Assembly (NCBI RefSeq): GCF_023703415.1
Contig: NZ_JAGMTU010000005.1
Location: 186,001-250,000 of the forward strand
DNA: 64,000 nucleotides
Origin: Microbacterium sp. USTB-Y
GTDB taxonomy: Bacteria; Actinomycetota; Actinomycetes; Actinomycetales; Microbacteriaceae
Direction: 5' to 3'
Numbering within the stretch: position 1 is the stretch's first letter; each line of letters opens with the position of its first letter. The notes beneath the pieces were generated by a model, which saw only the letters and a list, made by a program, of their open reading frames with translations, did no database searches and was not told the origin of the DNA. Positions 59,600-64,000 of the stretch are shown one piece after another. Position numbers and translations under genes: made by a program.

Positions 59600-60202
59600 G
59601 TGGCCAAGCTGTACTTCCGCTACGGGGCGATGAACTCCGGCAAGTCCACGGCGCTGCTGCAGGCGGCGTACAACTACGAAGAGCGGGGCCAGCGGGTCCT
59701 GCTCGCGAAGCCGGCGATCGACACCAAGGGCGCCAGCCAGATCGAGAGCCGCCTGGGGATGACCCGCGAGGTCGACTTCCTCATCGCCGCGGGGCAGAGC
59801 GCGCGCGAGGTGTTCGGGCAGGAGCGCACGAAGGCGCGGGAGGGCGGATCCGACATCGCGTGCCTCCTCGTCGACGAGGCGCAGTTCCTCGAGCCGTGGC
59901 AGGTCGACGACCTCTTCCGCATCGCGGTGGAGGACGACATCCCCGTGCTCGCCTACGGGATCCGCAACGACTTCCTCACGCACGCGTTCCCGGGGTCCGG
60001 GCGACTGCTCGCGATCGCGCACACGCTCGAGGAGCTGAAGACGATCTGCCGGTGCGGGCGCAAGGCCGTGTTCAACGGACGGCGGATCGGCGACCGGTTC
60101 GTGTTCGACGGGGATCAGGTCGCGATCGACGGCGTCGCCGTGGCCTACGAGTCGCTCTGCGGACATTGCTACCTCCAGGAGTCCGGCGGACGCCTGGGCT
60201 GA
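59600..60202 (+). CDS. tdk: Thymidine kinase (type II)
   Basis: A 200-residue salvage enzyme that phosphorylates thymidine to dTMP with ATP. Walker A is FRYGAMNSGKSTALLQAAYN (residues ~5-24), Walker B CLLVDEAQFLEPWQVDDL (catalytic Glu near residue 92), the lasso region GRKAVFNGRRIGDRFVFDG and the zinc site uses Cys in TICRCGRKA and LCGHCYLQE. GTG start after a short spacer from mqo. Length is normal (~195-205). The gene is followed by a palindromic repeat. Confidence 0.94.
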   Translation: MAKLYFRYGAMNSGKSTALLQAAYNYEERGQRVLLAKPAIDTKGASQIESRLGMTREVDFLIAAGQSAREVFGQERTKAREGGSDIACLLVDEAQFLEPWQVDDLFRIAVEDDIPVLAYGIRNDFLTHAFPGSGRLLAIAHTLEELKTICRCGRKAVFNGRRIGDRFVFDGDQVAIDGVAVAYESLCGHCYLQESGGRLG

Positions 60203-60265
60203 GCGCCTCCTCGCTGCTCGAGGTCGTCGAGCGGACACGCCCGCACGCCCGTCCTCTCTGGGGCC

Positions 60266-60362
60266 GTTGAGCGAACACGCGCGAAGCGCGAGTGAGACGA
60301 AACGCGGCGCTCTCGCAGGTCACCGCGTTTCGTCTCGGTCGGCTTCACCGTCCTCGCTCAAC
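60266..60362. repeat. Palindromic intergenic repeat containing gttgagcga unit, copy 2
   Basis: Outer arms gttgagcga (60266-60274) and tcgctcaac (60354-60362) and inner 14-bp arms gagacgaaacgcgg (60294-60307) and ccgcgtttcgtctc (60323-60336) are perfect. The first 38 bases match 17637-17674 at 32 positions. It lies between tdk and lldR and is probably a dispersed REP-like element that may terminate tdk. Confidence 0.75.
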
Positions 60363-60416
60363 GACCCCGTTCTTGCGTGGGGTCCGCGATCAACGACCCC
60401 GGATGCGCCGTCTTGC

Positions 60417-60429
60417 GTGGTCTGACCAC
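60417..60429. promoter_or_regulatory. GntR/FadR-type operator 1
   Basis: The palindrome gtggtctgaccac matches the TGGT-n-ACCA pattern of FadR-subfamily regulators and sits just upstream of a TAGGCT -10 (60436-60441). Confidence 0.7.
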
Positions 60430-60440
60430 ACGCCCTAGGC

Positions 60441-60455
60441 TGTGGTCTGACCACA
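60441..60455. promoter_or_regulatory. GntR/FadR-type operator 2
   Basis: tgtggtctgaccaca, an identical core to operator 1, begins at the last base of the -10 and covers the start region, 24 bases from the first site. Binding at both would lock the promoter. Strong evidence for autoregulation. Confidence 0.75.
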
Positions 60456-60464
60456 GGAGGATGC

Positions 60465-61190
60465 ATGCCCGACCGCAGCGACGCGCCCGCGCGCACCTGG
60501 CGCACGGTGCTGCAGCACGTCGAGCGTCGCCTGCTCGACGGAGAGCTCGGCCCGGGGGATCGACTGCCCAGCGAGCGCGACCTCGCGGCGGAGCTCGGCG
60601 TCGGCCGATCGAGCGTGCGGGAGGCGATCCGCGTGCTCGAGGTGATGGGCCTGATCCGCACCTCGACCGGATCCGGCCCGCAGGCGGGGGCGATCGTCAT
60701 CGCCGCGCCCGGGGGAGGGCTGTCCGCGCTTCTGCGCCTCCAGGTGGCCGCTCAGGGCTTCCCGATCGCCGATGTGGTCGGAACCCGCCTCATCCTCGAG
60801 CAGGCTGTCGTCGCGGCCCTGGCCGCGGGCCGGCGGGACACGGCCGAGGCGCATCGGATCCTCGACGCCATGGAGGCCGAGCTGCCGGCGGCGGACTTCC
60901 TCGCGCTCGACGCGCAGCTGCATCTCGCCCTCGCCGAGGCGAGCGGCAACGCCGTCGTGGCGGCGATGATGACGGGCCTGCGCGACAGCATCGAGTCCTA
61001 CGTGCTCTCGGGATCCGCCGGGATCCGCGACTGGGAGCGGATGGCCGAGCGCCTGCGGGCGGAGCACCGCGATCTCGTGCGCGCGATCGACGAGGGCCGC
61101 GCCGACGCGGCCGCGGCGCTCGTGCGCGACCACATCACCGGCTACTACTCCGCGACCGGCCTCGCCGGCGCGGCCGACACGAATCCCTGA
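60465..61190 (+). CDS. lldR: FadR/GntR-family regulator of lactate utilisation
   Basis: A 241-residue regulator. The GntR winged helix covers residues ~15-80 (GPGDRLPSERDLAAELGVGR, SSVREAIRVLEVMGLIRTST). The C-terminal FCD domain has VVGTRLILEQAVVAALAAGR, FLALDAQLHLALAEASGNAV and EHRDLVRAIDEGRADAAAAL, the His/Asp metal-ligand pattern. Two TGGTCTGACCA operators overlap its promoter. The ATG at 60465 is spaced properly from aggagg; the ATG at 60461 is too close. It lies 15 bases before lldD, so L-lactate is the expected effector, though this is inferred from the neighbour. Confidence 0.86.
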   Translation: MPDRSDAPARTWRTVLQHVERRLLDGELGPGDRLPSERDLAAELGVGRSSVREAIRVLEVMGLIRTSTGSGPQAGAIVIAAPGGGLSALLRLQVAAQGFPIADVVGTRLILEQAVVAALAAGRRDTAEAHRILDAMEAELPAADFLALDAQLHLALAEASGNAVVAAMMTGLRDSIESYVLSGSAGIRDWERMAERLRAEHRDLVRAIDEGRADAAAALVRDHITGYYSATGLAGAADTNP

Positions 61191-61205
61191 TCGGAAGGAT
61201 CCCCC

Positions 61206-62465
61206 ATGGTGAAGCGCCAGCTCCCCAACCCCGCCGAGATCTTCGAGCTGATGAGCTTCAAGACCCCGGAGCTCGACGGCACCAAGCGCCGCCTCGAGGG
61301 AGCGCTGACGATCTCCGACCTGCGCACGATCGCGAAGCGGCGCACCCCCAAGGCGGCGTTCGACTACACCGACGGCGCGGCGGAGGGCGAGCTGTCGCTG
61401 GCGCGCGCCCGGCAGGCGTTCGAGGACGTGGAGTTCCACCCGGGGATCCTCGCTCCGGCTCCCGAGCTGGACACGTCGACCACGATCCTCGGGGGACCCA
61501 GCGCGCTCCCGTTCGGCATCGCACCGACCGGATTCACGCGCCTCATGCAGACCGAGGGGGAGGTCGCCGGCGCCGGCGCGGCCGCCGCGGCAGGGATCCC
61601 GTTCACGCTCTCCACCCTCGGCACGACGTCGATCGAGGACGTCAAGGCCGCCAACCCGCACGGGCGCAACTGGTTCCAGCTCTACGTGATGCGCGACCGC
61701 GAGATCTCCTACGACCTCACCCGCCGCGCCGCCGAGGCCGGGTTCGACACGCTCATGTTCACGGTCGACACCCCGGTCGCCGGCGCCCGCCTGCGCGACA
61801 AGCGCAACGGGTTCTCCATTCCGCCGCAGCTGACCCTCGGCACGATCGTCAACGCGATCCCGCGGCCGTGGTGGTGGATCGACTTCCTCACGACGCCGAA
61901 GCTCGAGTTCGCGTCGCTGTCGACCACCGGCGGCACCGTGGGCGAGCTGCTCGACGCCGCGATGGATCCCACCATCAGCTACGACGACCTCGAGGTGATC
62001 CGCGGCATCTGGCCGGGCAAGCTCCTCGTGAAGGGCGTGCAAACGGTCGAGGACGCGATGCGGCTCAAGGACACGCACGGGGTCGATGGCGTTGTGCTGT
62101 CCAACCACGGCGGACGCCAGCTCGACCGCGCTCCGATCCCGTTCCATCTGCTGCCGCAGGTGCGCCAGGCCGTCGGCGAGGACTTCACGGTCATGGTCGA
62201 CACCGGGATCATGAACGGGGCGGACATCGTCGCCTCGGTCGCGCTCGGGGCCGACTTCACGCTGATCGGACGCGCCTACCTGTACGGACTCATGGCCGGC
62301 GGGCGGCGCGGTGTCGACCGGACCATCGCGATCCTGCGCAGCGAGATCGAGCGCACGATGCGCCTGCTCGGCGTCTCGTCGCTGGCAGAGCTCGAGCCGC
62401 GCCACGTCACGCAGCTCACCCGCATGGTGCCGGTCGCTCCGTCGCTCGCCGCCGCCGTTCGCTGA
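61206..62465 (+). CDS. lldD: FMN-dependent L-lactate dehydrogenase (quinone)
   Basis: A 419-residue alpha-hydroxy-acid oxidase that oxidises L-lactate to pyruvate and feeds the quinone pool. Conserved parts are [20 protein letters not shown] (residues ~50-69), [34 protein letters not shown], the FMN-site Lys in [13 protein letters not shown], and the catalytic [10 protein letters not shown] with GVVLSNHGG (His near residue 300) and Arg. Slightly long for the family, as usual in actinobacteria. It is the second gene of lldRD and complements the NAD-linked ldh at the other end of the window. Confidence 0.9.
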   Translation: MVKRQLPNPAEIFELMSFKTPELDGTKRRLEGALTISDLRTIAKRRTPKAAFDYTDGAAEGELSLARARQAFEDVEFHPGILAPAPELDTSTTILGGPSALPFGIAPTGFTRLMQTEGEVAGAGAAAAAGIPFTLSTLGTTSIEDVKAANPHGRNWFQLYVMRDREISYDLTRRAAEAGFDTLMFTVDTPVAGARLRDKRNGFSIPPQLTLGTIVNAIPRPWWWIDFLTTPKLEFASLSTTGGTVGELLDAAMDPTISYDDLEVIRGIWPGKLLVKGVQTVEDAMRLKDTHGVDGVVLSNHGGRQLDRAPIPFHLLPQVRQAVGEDFTVMVDTGIMNGADIVASVALGADFTLIGRAYLYGLMAGGRRGVDRTIAILRSEIERTMRLLGVSSLAELEPRHVTQLTRMVPVAPSLAAAVR

Positions 62466-62493
62466 TGCCGAGCGCTGACGCCGTCGCGGCCGG

Positions 62494-63246
62494 TCAGAGC
62501 GTCGGCAGCAGCGCGTCGAGCTTGTCGGCCGTGTCCTGCCAGCCGTCGACCGCGACGCAGGGCACGCCGAGGGTCTTCACGGGGTAGTCGTTCCCGCCCT
62601 CGTCGAGGCGATCGCCGTAGAACAGCATCTCCGCGAACGGGATGCCGGTGCGCTCGGCCAGCTCGGTCATGCCGTAGGCCTTGTCGATGCCCGCGCGGGT
62701 GATGTCGATCGACGTGGATCCGCCGGAGCGCACCTCGAGATCGGGCACCCGGGGCGCGACGGCGTCGCGCAGCGCGGCGCGGCGCGATCCATCCGGATCC
62801 CAGGCCTTCTTCGCGTCGTGCGGAGCCTTCTGGCCGAGGGCCGAGAAGGTGATCTGCGAGCCGCGGTCCTCGAGGATCGGTCCCCAGGTCTCGCTCTCCC
62901 ACAGGCCCAGCCGCTGGGCTTCCTCCTCGAGCGCGGCGAGGGCCGCGTCCTTCTGCGCAGGGCTGAGGTCGCGGGCGTAGACGAGCGAGAACCCGGATCC
63001 GTCGTGCGCGAGGTAGCGGGTGCCGCAGGTGGGCAGCAGGTGGATGCGCTGCAGGGCGGAGACGTCGGCGCCGAGCCGGGAGACCACCTGGGTGCGGAAC
63101 TGCTCCTCGTTGCCGCCGGAGATGATCGCGACCTCGACGCGCTCCGCGAGGGCGAGGAGGAGGGCGGCGATGCGGGGTTCGATCGGGCTCTTGGAGGCGG
63201 CGAGGGTGTCGTCGAGGTCGAAGGCGACCAGGCGTGGCGTCGTCAT
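62494..63246 (-). CDS. HAD-IIB family hydrolase (phosphomannomutase-type)
   Basis: A 250-residue HAD phosphatase or mutase. Motif I is VAFDLDDTLAASKSPIEPRI (Asp nucleophile near residue 10), motif II IISGGNEEQF, and motif IV AEMLFYGDRLDEGGNDYPVK, which has the GGND signature shared with eukaryotic-type phosphomannomutases. GSTSIDITRAGIDKAYGM matches their cap/core junction. Sugar-phosphate substrate is likely but unspecified. The ATG at 63246 has no strong ribosome-binding site. Convergent with lldD after 28 bases. Confidence 0.82.
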   Translation of the reverse strand: MTTPRLVAFDLDDTLAASKSPIEPRIAALLLALAERVEVAIISGGNEEQFRTQVVSRLGADVSALQRIHLLPTCGTRYLAHDGSGFSLVYARDLSPAQKDAALAALEEEAQRLGLWESETWGPILEDRGSQITFSALGQKAPHDAKKAWDPDGSRRAALRDAVAPRVPDLEVRSGGSTSIDITRAGIDKAYGMTELAERTGIPFAEMLFYGDRLDEGGNDYPVKTLGVPCVAVDGWQDTADKLDALLPTL

Positions 63247-63400
63247 AGCGCTTCCAGGATACGGGAGCAGCGGTCAAGGATGCTGGGGGATGCCCCGCGC
63301 GGGGTCACCGCCGCGCGGGGCGATCGTGCACCGCGCCACGCGCGGGCGCCGCGTCGATTCGCTCCCGCGTCCGTCTCCGTATAGACTTGAACGGTTGCCA

Positions 63401-63476
<76 letters not shown>

Positions 63477-63477
<1 letters not shown>

Positions 63478-63519
63478 ACGAGAGAGGGACCGACCCACAG
63501 GGTCGGTCCCTCTCTCGTT
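63477..63519 (+). terminator. Strong terminator after tRNA-Pro
   Basis: A perfect 20-bp stem (63477-63496 with 63500-63519) around a 3-base loop; the arms begin aacgagagaggg and end ccctctctcgtt. This is one of the strongest hairpins in the window. Confidence 0.9.
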
Positions 63520-63561
63520 GTCTCGTGGCGTCTGGCGGGGTCCCGGCGCAGGCCGGATCCG

Positions 63562-64000
63562 TCAATGATCCGTCCCGCGCCGCAGGACCACCCCGGGGAA
63601 GCGGCTCGCCGCCCACACGAGGACGCCCGCTGCCGTGAGTGCGCCGAGCAGACCGAGGACGGTCAGCGTCATCGCGGTCGCGCCGCGTTCGGGGAGCAGG
63701 AAGCCGTAGGGAACCCAGCCGTCGGTCGCGCCGCGCACGAGGACGACGGCGAGCCACAGCAGGGGATAGGGAGCGAGCACCCACAGCCGCGACCAGGGCA
63801 GGCATCGACGGTCTCCGATCAGCAGCCAGTCCAGAGCCATCAGCGTCGGAAGGACGGCGTGGAGGGTGAGGCTCACCCAGGCGGGAGCGGATCCGGTGCC
63901 CGGCACCACGGTGTTGTAGATCACCGCGACGATCAGCATGCACGCGGTGACGACGGCACGAGCCGGTGCGAGCCAGCGGGGCGTGCGTCGACCGGTCAGA
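63562..64000 (-). CDS. Pr6Pr-family integral membrane protein, truncated by window edge
   Basis: At least 146 residues of a polytopic membrane protein; the frame stays open to the window end, so the true start lies beyond 64000. Visible segments include ARAVVTACMLIVAVIYNTVV, LTLHAVLPTLMALDWLL, LWVLAPYPLLWLAVVLVRG and ATAMTLTVLGLLGALTAAGV. The IYNTVVPG, LHAVLPTLMALDWLL and YGFLLP blocks are those of Pr6Pr-type (FAR-17a/AIG1-like) actinobacterial membrane proteins. Function is unknown. An internal ATG at 63939 is probably not the start because family-like sequence continues upstream of it. Confidence 0.75.
   Translation of the reverse strand, partial: LTGRRTPRWLAPARAVVTACMLIVAVIYNTVVPGTGSAPAWVSLTLHAVLPTLMALDWLLIGDRRCLPWSRLWVLAPYPLLWLAVVLVRGATDGWVPYGFLLPERGATAMTLTVLGLLGALTAAGVLVWAASRFPGVVLRRGTDH

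Overview
The window is a chromosomal stretch of a high-GC Gram-positive actinobacterium. Gene content and order, the lipobox and LPXTG-like signals, the ECF42-type sigma factor with a YCII/DGPF partner, and the abundance of ggatcc-rich, GC-biased codons all fit the Microbacteriaceae, most likely Microbacterium or a close relative. The family is recognised with reasonable confidence and the genus is inferred. Nearly all DNA is coding, with short spacers. Several different palindromic repeat families sit in those spacers. Many promoters have a TAGRCT-like -10 hexamer ending about 6 bases before the start codon, which suggests widespread leaderless transcription.

Layout. 0-10.8 kb: end of guaA, L-lactate dehydrogenase, an AlkD-like repair protein, a YCII protein with its ECF42 sigma factor, a Bax-inhibitor-like protein, a glycerophosphodiesterase, the UvrD/PcrA helicase and an SseB-like protein. 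10.9-14.3 kb: a five-gene surface-protein operon with three proteins carrying SipW-dependent signal sequences, a SipW-type signal peptidase and an LPXTG-like anchored protein. 14.3-16.4 kb: an orphan YqaJ-type exonuclease and an AbiEi/DUF559 protein flanked by two ~85 bp direct repeats. 16.4-17.7 kb: L10 leader with attenuator, rplJ and rplL. 17.7-22.8 kb: LacI regulator divergent from a sugar ABC importer without its own ATPase. 22.9-24.2 kb: PAP2 phosphatase and GNAT acetyltransferase.

24.3-29.8 kb is a visibly lower-GC island of six minus-strand genes. In transcription order these are a TetR regulator, an alpha/beta hydrolase, an FAD amine-oxidase-like enzyme, an AfsA-family (gamma-butyrolactone synthase-like) protein, a Cys/His-motif protein of unknown function and a membrane coiled-coil protein. 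A perfect 17-bp inverted repeat overlaps the start codon of the hydrolase. I regard this as the most interesting system in the window: a candidate autoregulator or small-molecule signal locus unlike the canonical Streptomyces arrangement. A tRNA-Ser gene sits at its right edge.

30-44.4 kb: an LssY-C membrane protein, an Lrp regulator divergent from an AceE/transketolase-like enzyme, trhO, a DedA protein, a DEAD/DEAH helicase with an apparent transmembrane hairpin, the moxR-DUF58-transglutaminase operon and the 4.5S SRP RNA. 44.4-64 kb: beta-phosphoglucomutase with a GH65 disaccharide phosphorylase, dnaX-recR, a drug/metabolite transporter, a DUF2871 protein, a NarL-type two-component pair, lysC (with a likely internal beta-subunit start), asd, mqo, tdk, an lldR-lldD lactate-oxidation pair, an HAD-IIB hydrolase, tRNA-Pro and a truncated Pr6Pr membrane protein.

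Functionally the genes cover purine and lysine/threonine precursor synthesis, lactate and malate oxidation into the respiratory chain, sugar uptake and phosphorolysis, DNA repair and replication, and cell-surface assembly. All calls rest on reading the sequence; no similarity search was run.
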